Shown: in pieces, positions 1 to 8,657 of the stretch | Layout: every line of letters begins with the position of its first letter | Numbering within the stretch: position 1 is the first letter of the stretch | Source of the DNA: an uncultured Alphaproteobacteria bacterium | GTDB taxonomy: Bacteria; Pseudomonadota; Alphaproteobacteria; Methylaequorales; Methylaequoraceae | Direction: 5' to 3' | NCBI GenBank assembly: GCA_902567115.1 | Contig: CACFLF010000005.1 | Coordinates: 1 to 33,224, forward strand | DNA: 33,224 nt | Translations under genes and position numbers: made by a program | Notes under the pieces: generated by a model | What the model saw: only the letters and a program-made list of their open reading frames with translations | What the model was told of the DNA's origin: nothing | Databases searched by the model: none

Positions 1-1
1 T

Positions 2-661
2 GCAGGAAGAGTAGCTGATATGCATTTGTTGTTAGAGAAAATTGAATTGAAAATAGTTGCTGAACATTATCACAAGGTTGAACATCATCTTATGTCAAAA
101 AAAAATGTTTCATTAAAAAATATTAACAAAGTATATAGTCATACTCATGCTTTATCTCAGTGTAGAGCTAATATTAAGAAATTGAAACTGGAACCTGTAA
201 ATTATATTGATACTGCAGGGGCAGCAAAATTTGTAAGAGATAGTCAGGATTCAGATATTTCTGCAATTGCATCCATGCTAGCATCTGAAATTTATGAGCT
301 AAGAATACTAAAAAAAAATCTGCAAGACAGAAGAGATAACATAACTAGATTTTTAGTTTTTTCAAAGAGTAGTCCAAAAATAAATATGGATCGAAAGGTA
401 ATCACATCTATTGTTTTTAATACGAAAAATATTCCAGCATCTTTATATAAAGCTTTGGGAGGTTTTGCAGAAAACAGTATCAATTTAACAAGATTAGAAA
501 GTTTTTTTGTAAATAAAGATTTTAAACAGTTTTCTTTTATAATTGATGTTGAATCGCATCCTGACAACAGAAGCTTTAAGAAAGCATTGAAAGTTCTTAA
601 AAGTTTTTCATCCAAATTTAGAATACTTGGTTTTTATGAAGCCTCAAAATTTAGAAAATAA
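2..661 (+). CDS. pheA: Prephenate dehydratase, C-terminal part (5' end outside window)
   Basis: Converts prephenate to phenylpyruvate in phenylalanine synthesis (cytoplasmic). The reading frame is open from base 2 and the residues before the first ATG (GRVAD) match the family's conserved GRVAD segment, so the ATG at base 20 is internal and the gene begins outside the window. Visible are the end of the catalytic PDT domain (the D-TAGAAKFVRD segment and QDRRDNITRFLV, equivalent to the family's N-x-TRFxV motif carrying the catalytic Thr). A C-terminal ACT regulatory domain follows (about the last 75 residues, starting near SIVFNTKNIPASLYKAL), which normally binds phenylalanine for feedback inhibition. 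No chorismate mutase domain is in the visible part. It ends with TAA 40 nt before the SRP RNA, on the same strand. The family call is firm; the N-terminus cannot be judged. Confidence 0.9.
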   Translation, partial: AGRVADMHLLLEKIELKIVAEHYHKVEHHLMSKKNVSLKNINKVYSHTHALSQCRANIKKLKLEPVNYIDTAGAAKFVRDSQDSDISAIASMLASEIYELRILKKNLQDRRDNITRFLVFSKSSPKINMDRKVITSIVFNTKNIPASLYKALGGFAENSINLTRLESFFVNKDFKQFSFIIDVESHPDNRSFKKALKVLKSFSSKFRILGFYEASKFRK

Positions 662-700
662 TATTATTTAAAAGTAAAAAGTTTAATGATAAGTTTAAAC

Positions 701-797
701 GGGAGTTGAATTTAGGCAATAGGTTCGCCAATCCGGTCAGAACTGAAAAGAAGCAGCCGTAACGTTTTCTATTGGGTTAAATTTCAGCTCCTTTTTT
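701..797 (+). ncRNA. ffs: Signal recognition particle RNA (small bacterial 4.5S type)
   Basis: The RNA scaffold of the signal recognition particle; it binds Ffh and promotes co-translational targeting of membrane proteins. The hallmark apical domain is present: GGTCAG at 735-740, a GNRA tetraloop GAAA at 745-748, and AAGCAGCC at 751-758. Long closing helices can be drawn: 702-705 with 788-791, 706-714 with 778-787 (one bulge), and CAATAG 717-722 with CTATTG 769-774. Seven T residues (792-798) follow the closing stem and may end transcription. Placement directly upstream of dnaX is typical of alphaproteobacteria. The exact 3' end (791-798) is uncertain. Confidence 0.93.
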
Positions 798-806
798 TGA
801 TTTTTT

Positions 807-2537
807 ATGAAGAATTCTAACAATTATATAGTATTAGCAAGAAAATATAGACCACAAAAGTTATCAGAAATAATCGGTCAAGAAGAAACCTGTAAAATAA
901 TTGAGGGTTCAGTCAAGTTAGACAGAATTGCTCATGCCTACTTATTTTCTGGTACAAGAGGAGTGGGAAAAACGACACTTGCAAGGATATTAGCAAAGAT
1001 CGTTAATTGTCTGAACCTCAGTAAGGAAATGGTTGACCCCTGTGGCAATTGTAAAAATTGTGAATCTATTGATTTTGGGAATAATATTGATGTAGTGGAG
1101 ATTGATGCAGCAAGTAAAACTGGTGTTGCTGATGTAAGGGAAATAATAGATAACGTCAATTATAAACCAGTCTCTGCCAAAAAAAAAATTTTTATAATAG
1201 ATGAAGTTCACATGTTATCAAAAGCTGCTTTCAACGCATTACTAAAAACTTTAGAAGAACCTCCAATAGATGTTATATTTATATTTGCGACGACGGAAAC
1301 TGAGAAAATCCCACTAACAATTCTTTCACGGTGCCAACGCTTTCAGCTTAAAAGAGTCGATACAGATTTAATTGGTCATTTTTTAAAAGAGATTTCAAAA
1401 AAAGAGGGTTTTGAGATTGAGTTAGAGGGATGCAATTTAATAGCCCAATCTGCTGAAGGTTCTGTGAGGGACTCTTTGTCAATTCTTGACAATGTTCTTA
1501 CAAGAGGAAATCCAGTTAGAATTCAGAATATTAAAACCGTTATAGGTTTATCTGACAACAATTTGGTTTTAAAACTACTGAGAGCTCTATTTGAAGGGGA
1601 TCCAAAAGTTGCGTTAGATATATTCGAAGATTTATACAGCAAAGGGGCCTCTGTAAAAATTTTAAGCCAAACGTTGATGAATTTAACCTACCATTCAATT
1701 AGAATTAAAAGTGAAGTTGATATTGAAAGTTTACACCTTGATAAAAAAATTTTAGAAACCGTTGAATTTATTGCTAAAAACTTTGAAATGGATTTTTTAA
1801 TTAGATTTTGGGAACTCATGCAAAAATATATTAATGAAATTAATAACTGTTTTGACGAAAAACAATTTTTTGAGATGACTATAATGAGACTATGCTTTAT
1901 TTCTTTGGTTCCGACACCTTTTGAATTACTTAAAGAAAATGAATCAATTAAAAATGAAGATAAAATTGAGATTAAGGCTAAAACCAAAACAGAATCAAAT
2001 GTTTCTGAAAACACAATTAAAAAATCCAATGATTTAGACACCACAGAAACCATAAGTAATCTAGCATTAGAGCCAAAACCTAAAAAAATTATTGAAACAG
2101 AAAACAAAACAGATGCAAAAATAAATAATTTAGCAAGATTTAAAAAAATTGTAGACAAAATTGAAAATAAATCAGAAATTCTGATAGCCCATCACCTAAG
2201 AACCTCATTTAAATTAGTCACAATTAAAGACAATAACAATATCAGGGAAATTGAGCTTGAAAATATATCTGAAAATAAAGATTCAAGAAAGATTTTATGG
2301 AAAGCATCTAAACTTATAAGTGAGATTGAAAAAGAAAGATGGACAATAACTTTATCAAGTAGAAAAGGCTTTCAGTCTTTAAAAGAGTACGAAAGAACAA
2401 TTGAAAAAAATAAGATTATAGAAATATGTAATGATAACTTTATAAAAAAAATTCTTGAAATCATTCCATCTTCTGAAGTAATTTCAATACAGGAACTAGA
2501 AAATGATAAATTAATGAAAAGGGAAGAAAATGAATAA
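807..2537 (+). CDS. dnaX: DNA polymerase III subunit gamma/tau
   Basis: Clamp-loader ATPase of the replicative DNA polymerase; it loads the beta clamp and, as tau, links polymerase cores. The 576 residues show an AAA+ domain with Walker A GTRGVGKTT (49-57), a four-Cys zinc site (C68, C79, C82, C85), Walker B IIDEVHML (130-137) and the SRC sensor near residue 173. The collar domain III follows to about residue 370. The region after that is Lys/Glu/Asn-rich and poorly conserved, as in tau. The ATG at 807 has only a T-rich stretch upstream and no Shine-Dalgarno sequence. It starts about 10-15 nt after the SRP RNA and overlaps ybaB by 8 nt, giving the common dnaX-ybaB-recR operon. A7 tracts at codons 426 and 446 could allow a shortened gamma form by slippage, but this is speculative. 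Confidence 0.97.
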   Translation: MKNSNNYIVLARKYRPQKLSEIIGQEETCKIIEGSVKLDRIAHAYLFSGTRGVGKTTLARILAKIVNCLNLSKEMVDPCGNCKNCESIDFGNNIDVVEIDAASKTGVADVREIIDNVNYKPVSAKKKIFIIDEVHMLSKAAFNALLKTLEEPPIDVIFIFATTETEKIPLTILSRCQRFQLKRVDTDLIGHFLKEISKKEGFEIELEGCNLIAQSAEGSVRDSLSILDNVLTRGNPVRIQNIKTVIGLSDNNLVLKLLRALFEGDPKVALDIFEDLYSKGASVKILSQTLMNLTYHSIRIKSEVDIESLHLDKKILETVEFIAKNFEMDFLIRFWELMQKYINEINNCFDEKQFFEMTIMRLCFISLVPTPFELLKENESIKNEDKIEIKAKTKTESNVSENTIKKSNDLDTTETISNLALEPKPKKIIETENKTDAKINNLARFKKIVDKIENKSEILIAHHLRTSFKLVTIKDNNNIREIELENISENKDSRKILWKASKLISEIEKERWTITLSSRKGFQSLKEYERTIEKNKIIEICNDNFIKKILEIIPSSEVISIQELENDKLMKREENE

Positions 2538-2853
2538 TATGTCACAAATAATGAAACAAGCAAAAGCAATGCAAGAAAAAATGGCTGAAATGCAAAAAAA
2601 AATAGAAGATACTGAAATTGAGGGAAGCTCTGGTGGAGGAGCTGTTAAAATTGTAATGAATGGAAAACACGAAGTTAAGAATCTTTTTATAGACCCTTCA
2701 ATTGTTAATTCAGACGAAAAGGAAGTTTTAGAGGATCTTATTATAGCAGCCTTAAACGACGTAAATAAGAAAATTGCTGAAAATACAAATGATCAGTTAG
2801 GTTCGATTTCTGGTGGTATGGGCTTACCTCCTGGTTTAAAGTTACCTTTTTAG
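2530..2853 (+). CDS. ybaB: YbaB/EbfC family nucleoid-associated protein
   Basis: Small DNA-binding protein of the YbaB/EbfC family, forming dimers that bind the nucleoid. The 107 residues have the family layout: an N-terminal Met/Lys/Gln-rich helix (MKQAKAMQEKMAEMQKKI), a Gly-rich turn (GSSGGGAVKIVMNGKHEV), and a C-terminal helix with a Gly/Pro-rich tail (SGGMGLPPGLKLPF). The start ATG at 2530 lies inside the end of dnaX with a weak GGGAAG upstream; an in-frame ATG at 2539 is an alternative. The position between dnaX and recR is the classic arrangement, and recR follows after 4 nt. Its role in this organism is inferred from the family only. Confidence 0.93.
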   Translation: MNNMSQIMKQAKAMQEKMAEMQKKIEDTEIEGSSGGGAVKIVMNGKHEVKNLFIDPSIVNSDEKEVLEDLIIAALNDVNKKIAENTNDQLGSISGGMGLPPGLKLPF

Positions 2854-2857
2854 ATGT

Positions 2858-3457
2858 ATGTCATCTCTTGGAGAATTAATTAATATTTTTTCAAAGTTAC
2901 CTAGTTTAGGTCCAAGATCTGCAAGAAGAATAGTACTTTATTTACTTAAAAATAAAGAAAAGATCATCCCAACTTTAATGACAACCATTGAAAATGTTAA
3001 ATCAGAGCTTTCTTATTGCCATTTATGTGGAAATGTTGATGTGGTTAATCCTTGTAACATATGCGCTGATGATAAAAGAAAAAATGGAAAATTATGTATT
3101 GTCGAGGACATAGGAGATTTATGGGCAATCGAAAAAAGCAAAGCGTTCAATGGAACTTACCATGTTTTAGGTGGTGTTTTGTCAGCAATGGACGGAGTTG
3201 GACCTGATCAACTCAACATTTTTTCATTATTAAAAAGGTTAGAATCTGGTTCTGTCAAGGAGGTAATAATAGCTACCAATGCTACTACGGAAGGTCAAAT
3301 AACCGGACAATATATTGCTGATGAGTGTTCAAAATTTCAAATTTTAATTACAAGATTGGCTCAAGGAATTCCTATTGGAGGTGAACTTGATCTGTTAGAT
3401 TATAATACAATGTCAACAGCATTTATTTCTCGATCTGAAATAAAAAAAATTAGTTAG
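2858..3457 (+). CDS. recR: Recombination mediator protein RecR
   Basis: Works with RecO (and RecF) to load RecA on single-stranded gaps. At 199 residues it matches the family length. In order: an N-terminal helix-hairpin-helix (PSLGPRSARRI, about 15-25), a four-Cys zinc finger (C54, C57, C66, C69), a TOPRIM domain starting at CIVED (80-84), and the conserved C-terminal segment LAQGIPIGGELDLLD (168-181). The ATG at 2858 is chosen because the nearer ATG at 2854 opens a frame that stops within ten codons. It is the last gene of the dnaX operon. Its stop overlaps the convergent rmuC by 8 nt (3450-3457), so no stem-loop terminator fits between them. Confidence 0.96.
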   Translation: MSSLGELINIFSKLPSLGPRSARRIVLYLLKNKEKIIPTLMTTIENVKSELSYCHLCGNVDVVNPCNICADDKRKNGKLCIVEDIGDLWAIEKSKAFNGTYHVLGGVLSAMDGVGPDQLNIFSLLKRLESGSVKEVIIATNATTEGQITGQYIADECSKFQILITRLAQGIPIGGELDLLDYNTMSTAFISRSEIKKIS

Positions 3458-4436
3458 AATCGTCTAATTTCAATAATTTTTCTCGTTTATTTGAAATTTT
3501 TTTTGAGGTTATCAAAATGTCGTTAAGATCAACCTGGGCACTAGAAAAGTGACTATCCATCTTTTTAATACGACTCTCAAGCCTGATTAATTCTGTATTT
3601 AATTCTTTCAAATGTTGAAAAATAAAAGTTGCATTATTCTGGATTTTTTTATCTCTTATAAGGCTTTCAATCGAATTCAGAATTATCCACAAAGTTGTGG
3701 GTGAAACTAGAAAAACTTTTGTCATGTAAAATGTTTCGCTAAGTTCTGGAAATAATCTAAATATTTCTAAATAGACTTGTTCGCTAGGAATGAAAATTAA
3801 AGCAATATCTGAAGTTTCTCCTGAAATAAGATATTTTTCTTGAACTGCTGAAATATGATTTTTGATATCAGATTTAAATTTTTTAAGAAGCTTAAGCTTT
3901 TCGTCTTTTGAAACTGACTTTTGGAATTTTTCAAAACTTTCTTTTGGAAATTTAGCGTCAATACAAGTTTTATTAAGAGAACCTGGTGACATAATCATAC
4001 AATCAACCCTTGAGCTATTTGATAATGTTTTTTGAAACTCGTAATGGTCTTTGGGGAGGTGATCCTTGATTAAATTTTCAAGTAACATTTCGCCGAACCT
4101 TCCCCTTTGGGTTGTATTTGATAAAAAGTTTTTTAAATCAACAACGTTCTCGGTTAAACTTGAAATATTTTGTTGAGCCCTATCAATCAAGGACATTTTT
4201 TCTCTAATTTGACTTAAGTTGTTATGATTTTCAAAAGATGATTTATCGAACTTTGAATCAATTTTGTCGAAATTTCTTATAATTAAATCTGATATTGATT
4301 GCTCAATTATTGATTGTTTTTCCAATAGAATTTTAATTCTCTCTTTTGTATTGTTGTTTGATATAAAAAATTGTAAAAATAAGACAATCAATAACAAAAG
4401 AATAATAATATAAAAAACCTGGTTAGTAATTATCAT
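3450..4436 (-). CDS. rmuC: DNA recombination protein RmuC homologue
   Basis: RmuC-family protein, a membrane-anchored putative nuclease-like protein that limits recombination at inverted repeats in E. coli. I place the start at the ATG at 4436 (328 residues), which gives a clean N-terminal membrane segment (residues about 7-26, ITNQVFYIIILLLLIVLFLQ). A longer frame exists to 4505, but it would overlap the divergent def gene by 58 nt and adds an unlike leader. A coiled-coil stretch (about 30-95) follows. The RmuC core begins at RGRFGEMLLENLIKDHLP and contains DCMIMSPG, CIDAKFPKESF, ISGETSDIALIFIPSEQVYLE and FLVSPTTLW. Only 11 nt separate it from def, so the two divergent promoters must overlap coding sequence. 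Confidence 0.9.
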   Translation of the reverse strand: MIITNQVFYIIILLLLIVLFLQFFISNNNTKERIKILLEKQSIIEQSISDLIIRNFDKIDSKFDKSSFENHNNLSQIREKMSLIDRAQQNISSLTENVVDLKNFLSNTTQRGRFGEMLLENLIKDHLPKDHYEFQKTLSNSSRVDCMIMSPGSLNKTCIDAKFPKESFEKFQKSVSKDEKLKLLKKFKSDIKNHISAVQEKYLISGETSDIALIFIPSEQVYLEIFRLFPELSETFYMTKVFLVSPTTLWIILNSIESLIRDKKIQNNATFIFQHLKELNTELIRLESRIKKMDSHFSSAQVDLNDILITSKKISNKREKLLKLDDSN

Positions 4437-4447
4437 AGTAAAATTTA

Positions 4448-4972
4448 ATGAGTGTTTTGGATATATTAATAATACCTGATAAAAGATTAAAGTACAAATC
4501 AACAAATGTTGAAGCTTTTGACGAGTATCTTAAAAGCATTGTGAAAAACATGTTTGATACCTTGGTTGCTTCAGGAAACGGTATTGGCTTAGCCGCGCCC
4601 CAAGTGGGTATTAACAAAAGAATTGTTGTGATTGACCTCAAAGAGGATGGAAAATCAAATCCAATGACTTTAGTAAACCCTAAAATTTTAAGTTCGTCAC
4701 CTGAGAGGTTAATTAATGAGGAGGGGTGTCTATCTATTCCTGGATATTATGCGGATGTTAAAAGGCCGTCTGAAATAGAGGTTGAATGGTATGACTTGAA
4801 AGGAAAAAAAAAAAAGAAGAAATGTTCTGGCTTGCTATCAATTTGTATTCAACATGAAATCGATCATTTGGATGGAATCTTATTTATAGATTATTTATCG
4901 AAATTAAAAAAAAAAAGAGCTCTCGAAAAGGTTAAAAAAATTCAAAAAAAAAATAATGAAGAGTCTAAATAA
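4448..4972 (+). CDS. def: Peptide deformylase
   Basis: Removes the formyl group from the N-terminal methionine of new proteins. All three family motifs are intact: GIGLAAPQ (45-52), EEGCLSIPG (91-99, metal ligand C94) and QHEIDHLDG (135-143, ligands H136 and H140, catalytic E137). At 174 residues it is normal length. The C-terminal tail is very Lys-rich, and an A12 run (4804-4815) encodes part of a Lys stretch near residue 121. It is followed by fmt with a 17 nt overlap, so deformylase and formyltransferase are probably translationally coupled. It diverges from rmuC with an 11 nt gap. Confidence 0.97.
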   Translation: MSVLDILIIPDKRLKYKSTNVEAFDEYLKSIVKNMFDTLVASGNGIGLAAPQVGINKRIVVIDLKEDGKSNPMTLVNPKILSSSPERLINEEGCLSIPGYYADVKRPSEIEVEWYDLKGKKKKKKCSGLLSICIQHEIDHLDGILFIDYLSKLKKKRALEKVKKIQKKNNEESK

Positions 4973-5909
4973 ACTGTGCATTGGATTTTACGGTACATCA
5001 GAGTTTTCATTAAGCTTCCTAGAAGAGTTATTTTCTCAGAATATTAAAATTTCATATATTGTTACTAAGCCACCAATTCCTTCTGGAAGGGGGAAAAAAG
5101 TTAAAATTTCACCTGTTCATGAATGGGGTTTAAAGAATAAAATTGACGTTTTAACTCCTGCAGATATTAAAGACAGAAAATTTTTAGACTATGTAAAAAA
5201 AAAAAAAATTGATTTTAATATTATAGTTGCATATGGAAATATTTTAACAAAAGAAATTATAAATATCCCAGATTATCTTAGTATTAACGTTCATGCCTCA
5301 TTATTACCAAGGTGGAGAGGGGCGGCACCAATTCAAAGAGCTATCTTGTCAGATGATAAAGAAACAGGTGTATGTATAATGAGGCTAGATGAAAAACTCG
5401 ATTCAGGTCCAATAATAACTTTGCAAAAAATTATTATTGAAGATGACGATAATTACGAAACTGTGTACAAGAAGATAGTTTTCTTTGGCAAAAAAATATT
5501 GAGAGATGCAATTCTTAAAATTATCAATGATGAAGTTAATTATGTGTATCAGGATGAAAGATTTGTAACATATGCCGAAAAAATAAAAAAAAATGAAGCA
5601 CAAATTAATTGGGAGAAAGATGCTCATGAAATTAATCAAAAAATTAAGGCCTTTAGTCCCAAACCTGGGGCTTGGACAATTATTCGAAATTCAGACACGA
5701 GAATTAAAATCCTTAAAGCCAACATAATTAAAGAAAAAGATTACCAAAAAAAGGATAAACTTAAGATTGGTGGAGTAGACGAAGATCTTGGGGTTAGATG
5801 TGGTAAAGATTTCTTGAAAATAAAAATTCTTCAAAGGAATGGAAAAAAACCAATTTCTGCAGTTGACTTTTTAAACGGAAATAAAATTTCAATTTCAGAA
5901 TTTTGTTGA
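4956..5909 (+). CDS. fmt: Methionyl-tRNA formyltransferase
   Basis: Formylates initiator Met-tRNA using 10-formyltetrahydrofolate. The 317 residues contain the formyltransferase fold with catalytic N111, H113 and D149 (INVHASLLPRWRGAAPIQRA; DEKLDSGPI) and the SGRGKK loop (43-48) used for tRNA contact. The C-terminal OB-fold domain starts around INWEKDAHEINQKIKAF. The start ATG at 4956 lies inside the end of def. An A14 run (5195-5208) codes for a run of Lys near residue 82 and stays in frame. The TGA stop overlaps the truA start as TGATG. It is the middle gene of def-fmt-truA. Confidence 0.97.
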   Translation: MKSLNKLCIGFYGTSEFSLSFLEELFSQNIKISYIVTKPPIPSGRGKKVKISPVHEWGLKNKIDVLTPADIKDRKFLDYVKKKKIDFNIIVAYGNILTKEIINIPDYLSINVHASLLPRWRGAAPIQRAILSDDKETGVCIMRLDEKLDSGPIITLQKIIIEDDDNYETVYKKIVFFGKKILRDAILKIINDEVNYVYQDERFVTYAEKIKKNEAQINWEKDAHEINQKIKAFSPKPGAWTIIRNSDTRIKILKANIIKEKDYQKKDKLKIGGVDEDLGVRCGKDFLKIKILQRNGKKPISAVDFLNGNKISISEFC

Positions 5910-6655
5910 TGGGAAGAATTAAACTTACAATTGAGTATGATGGTAGTGAATACGTAGGTTGGCAAAAACAACAAAATGGTAGATCCATTCAAGAAGAAAT
6001 AGAAATTTGTCTAGAAAAACTATTTAATTCAAAAATAAAAATTTATGTTTCTGGACGTACTGATGCTGGTGTGCACGCCTTTGGACAGATTGCACATTTT
6101 GACCTAAAAAAATCACATATTGAAACAAAAAAAATATCAAATGCATTAAATTATTTACTTAAAAAATCGAAAAATAAAATAACAATTCTTAAATCTGAAA
6201 AGGTTTCTGCAATCTTTCATTCAAGATTCTCCGTGAAAAAAAAAATTTATTTGTATAAAATTTTAAATAGACCAACGCCATCATTTATTTTAGAAAATAG
6301 AGTATGGCATTTCCCAAAATTATTAAATACTGGCAAAATGAAAGAGGCATCTCATGTATTAATTGGAAAAAAAGACTTTAACGCATTTCGCTCAATAAAT
6401 TGTCAGGCTAAAACCTCAATTCGATCGTTAGAAGCAATAAAAATAAAAAAAAATAAAGACAATATTGAAATTAGAGTTTTTGGTAAATCGTTTTTACATA
6501 ACCAGGTTAGAATTATCATTGGAACGTTGGTGAATGTGGGTATAGGAAAATGGGACGATGAGAAAGTTTCAGAAATTTTGAAATCTAAAGATAGAACGAG
6601 AGCCGGGCCAACGGCGCCATCGTGCGGACTTTATTTGGAAAAAGTTACTTATTAA
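5909..6655 (+). CDS. truA: tRNA pseudouridine synthase A
   Basis: Makes pseudouridine at positions 38-40 of the tRNA anticodon arm. The ATG at 5909 overlaps the fmt stop by one base (TGATG) and gives 248 residues, normal for TruA. Two TTG codons just upstream (5903, 5906) are less likely starts. Seen are the N-terminal IEYDGSEYVGWQKQ (8-21) and the catalytic motif SGRTDAGVHAFGQ (48-60) with D52. FLHNQVRIIIGTLVNVG and the C-terminal RTRAGPTAPSCGLYLEKV complete the family signature. The 3' end overlaps the convergent dapE by 11 nt. Confidence 0.96.
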   Translation: MGRIKLTIEYDGSEYVGWQKQQNGRSIQEEIEICLEKLFNSKIKIYVSGRTDAGVHAFGQIAHFDLKKSHIETKKISNALNYLLKKSKNKITILKSEKVSAIFHSRFSVKKKIYLYKILNRPTPSFILENRVWHFPKLLNTGKMKEASHVLIGKKDFNAFRSINCQAKTSIRSLEAIKIKKNKDNIEIRVFGKSFLHNQVRIIIGTLVNVGIGKWDDEKVSEILKSKDRTRAGPTAPSCGLYLEKVTY

Positions 6656-7793
6656 ACTTGTTCTTTAGAAATATATTTTTAATGAATTGATGGTAGATTT
6701 TGGTTAATTTATCAATACTTCTTATCTCAACCATTTCATTTACTTTGTGCATTGTTTTTCCTACTAGACCAAATTCTACGACTGGGCATATTTCTGAGAT
6801 AAATCTCGCATCTGAGGTTCCGCCAGTGGTACTTAATATTGGGTTACATTTTGTAACTGTTTTTATCGATCTAACAAGTGAATCTGTTAGAATATTAGAA
6901 TAGTTAAAAAAAGACTCGCCAGAAACTTTCGAGTAGAGTTTATATTTTGTTGTCACTAATTTGATCCTTTTTTTTATAAGACTAATAACTTGTTGCGAAT
7001 TAAATTTATCATTGAACCTGACATTGAATCTTATTTCAACTTTTCCAGGTATAATATTTGATGTGAAGTTTGACGAATCAATAGATGTAATAATTAATTT
7101 TGTAGGTTGAAACCTTTTTGATCCTGAATCAAAAGGTTTATGAAGTTCTTTAAATATTTTTTCTAAATTATCTATTGGATTATCTGCTTTTTCAGGGTAA
7201 GCGACGTGTCCTTGTTCCCCAAGAACTTCTAACAAAAAATTAATACTTCCTCTTCTCCCAATTTTAATCATTTCACCGAGTCTATTTGGATTAGTTGGTT
7301 CACCAACTAAACAATAATCAATCTTTTTTTTTTTTGTTTTTATCCATTTTATTAGACTTTTAGTTCCAAACTCTGCTTCTCCCTCTTCGTCTGAAGTTAT
7401 AAGAAAAGAAATGGTTCCATCAAAGGCAAATTTATTCTCCTCAAGAAAGATTTCTGTAGCAACCATGAAAGACGAAATAGCCGTTTTCATGTCACTCGCT
7501 CCTCTCCCATACAATCTTCCATTTGTTATATAAGGTTCAAAAGGATTGGTTTTCCATTTTTTTAGATCACCTGGAGGTACAACGTCAGTGTGACCTGCAA
7601 AACAAAGATTTGGTCCCTCGCCCCCTTTGAATGATGCATAAAGATTCTTAATTTTGTTAGCCCCAGACTCTAGTATGTGGCAGTTAAACTTTTTTTTCTT
7701 TAAAACTTTTTGAATATAATCTATCGCTCCAGAATTATCAGGCGTTACACTCTTAAATTTTATAAGCTTTGATGATAACTCAATTGTATCCAT
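6645..7793 (-). CDS. dapE: Succinyl-diaminopimelate desuccinylase
   Basis: M20-family zinc peptidase that hydrolyses N-succinyl-LL-diaminopimelate to LL-diaminopimelate and succinate, for lysine and peptidoglycan. Metal and catalytic residues are in place: H68 and D70 in CFAGHTDVVPPGD, D101 in GRGASDMKTA, catalytic E136 and ligand E137 in TSDEEGEAEFG, and a C-terminal His in GKTMHKVNE. The length of 382 residues is typical. An A12 run (complement of 7324-7335) encodes Lys residues around 155 and stays in frame. Its ATG overlaps the dapD stop by one base (TAATG on the minus strand), so dapD-dapE are coupled. Confidence 0.97.
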   Translation of the reverse strand: MDTIELSSKLIKFKSVTPDNSGAIDYIQKVLKKKKFNCHILESGANKIKNLYASFKGGEGPNLCFAGHTDVVPPGDLKKWKTNPFEPYITNGRLYGRGASDMKTAISSFMVATEIFLEENKFAFDGTISFLITSDEEGEAEFGTKSLIKWIKTKKKKIDYCLVGEPTNPNRLGEMIKIGRRGSINFLLEVLGEQGHVAYPEKADNPIDNLEKIFKELHKPFDSGSKRFQPTKLIITSIDSSNFTSNIIPGKVEIRFNVRFNDKFNSQQVISLIKKRIKLVTTKYKLYSKVSGESFFNYSNILTDSLVRSIKTVTKCNPILSTTGGTSDARFISEICPVVEFGLVGKTMHKVNEMVEIRSIDKLTKIYHQFIKNIFLKNKFNK

Positions 7794-8644
7794 TATGACC
7801 TAAGAAGATCGTTAATTGACGTTTTTGATCTTGTTTTTGCGTCAACTTTTTTTACAATTACTGCGCAATATAAACTGGGACCGATTTCTCCATTTTTAAG
7901 GTTTTTTCCCGGTAAAGATCCAGGAACCACAACGGAATATGCTGGTATTTCTCCAAAATAAATCTCTCCTGTTTCTCTATCTACAATCTTGGTGGATGCA
8001 CCAACATAAACGCCCATTGAAATTACACTTCCTTCTTTAACAATTACACCCTCAGCTATCTCTGATCTTGCGCCAATGAAGCAATTATCTTCAATTATTA
8101 CAGGGTTAGCCTGCAAGGGTTCTAAAACTCCACCTATACCTGCTCCACCGGAAATGTGAACATTTTTTCCAACCTGAGCGCAGGAACCTACAGTTGCCCA
8201 AGTGTCAATCATTGAACCACTATCAACAAAAGCACCTAAATTTAAAAATGAAGGCATTAAAACAACGTTTTTTGCAACAAAAGCTGAATACCTTACTATT
8301 GCTCCAGGAACAGATCTAAAACTTCTTTTTGTCCATTCATCTTCGACCCAACCAGATGTTTTAAGATAAACTTTATCAAACCAGCTATATTGGCCTCTTC
8401 TCGAATTTGAAATCCCACTGGAAAAGATTACATTATCTTGAGTTTTAAATGAAAGTAAGATTCCTTTCTTTATCCATTCATTTGTAATCCAATTATCGTT
8501 TTTTTTTTCGCAAACTCTTATTTCACCAGAGTCGAGTAGTTGGAGAACACTAAATATATTTTTTTTAATATCTGGATCAGAAAAATTTAAACTTTCTCTT
8601 TCTTCCCAATATTTTTCAATTTCTTGTTTAACGTTTGAATTCAT
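7793..8644 (-). CDS. dapD: Tetrahydrodipicolinate N-succinyltransferase
   Basis: Succinylates tetrahydrodipicolinate in the succinylase branch of lysine/diaminopimelate synthesis, the step that leads to DapE just downstream. The 283 residues are the family's usual length. After an N-terminal helical domain there is a left-handed beta-helix of hexapeptide repeats (about 125-225), including [35 protein letters not shown] and [16 protein letters not shown]. The ATG at 8644 is the only sensible start, 13 nt after the upstream HAD gene ends. Function and context agree strongly. Confidence 0.97.
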   Translation of the reverse strand: MNSNVKQEIEKYWEERESLNFSDPDIKKNIFSVLQLLDSGEIRVCEKKNDNWITNEWIKKGILLSFKTQDNVIFSSGISNSRRGQYSWFDKVYLKTSGWVEDEWTKRSFRSVPGAIVRYSAFVAKNVVLMPSFLNLGAFVDSGSMIDTWATVGSCAQVGKNVHISGGAGIGGVLEPLQANPVIIEDNCFIGARSEIAEGVIVKEGSVISMGVYVGASTKIVDRETGEIYFGEIPAYSVVVPGSLPGKNLKNGEIGPSLYCAVIVKKVDAKTRSKTSINDLLRS

Positions 8645-8657
8645 ATTTTTTTATAAT

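Noticed and set aside
1688-2158. 156-residue minus-strand frame within dnaX
   Set aside because: It is a shadow of the Lys/Asn-rich tau region; hydrophobic because it is the complement of AAA/AAT-rich codons.
3450-4505. Longer RmuC reading frame starting at 4505
   Set aside because: The extra 23 residues overlap the divergent def gene by 58 nt and do not look like a membrane anchor; the ATG at 4436 gives a clean N-terminal membrane segment.
5903-5908. TTG start codons for truA upstream of the ATG
   Set aside because: ATG 5909 overlaps the fmt stop as TGATG and directly precedes the conserved N-terminus.
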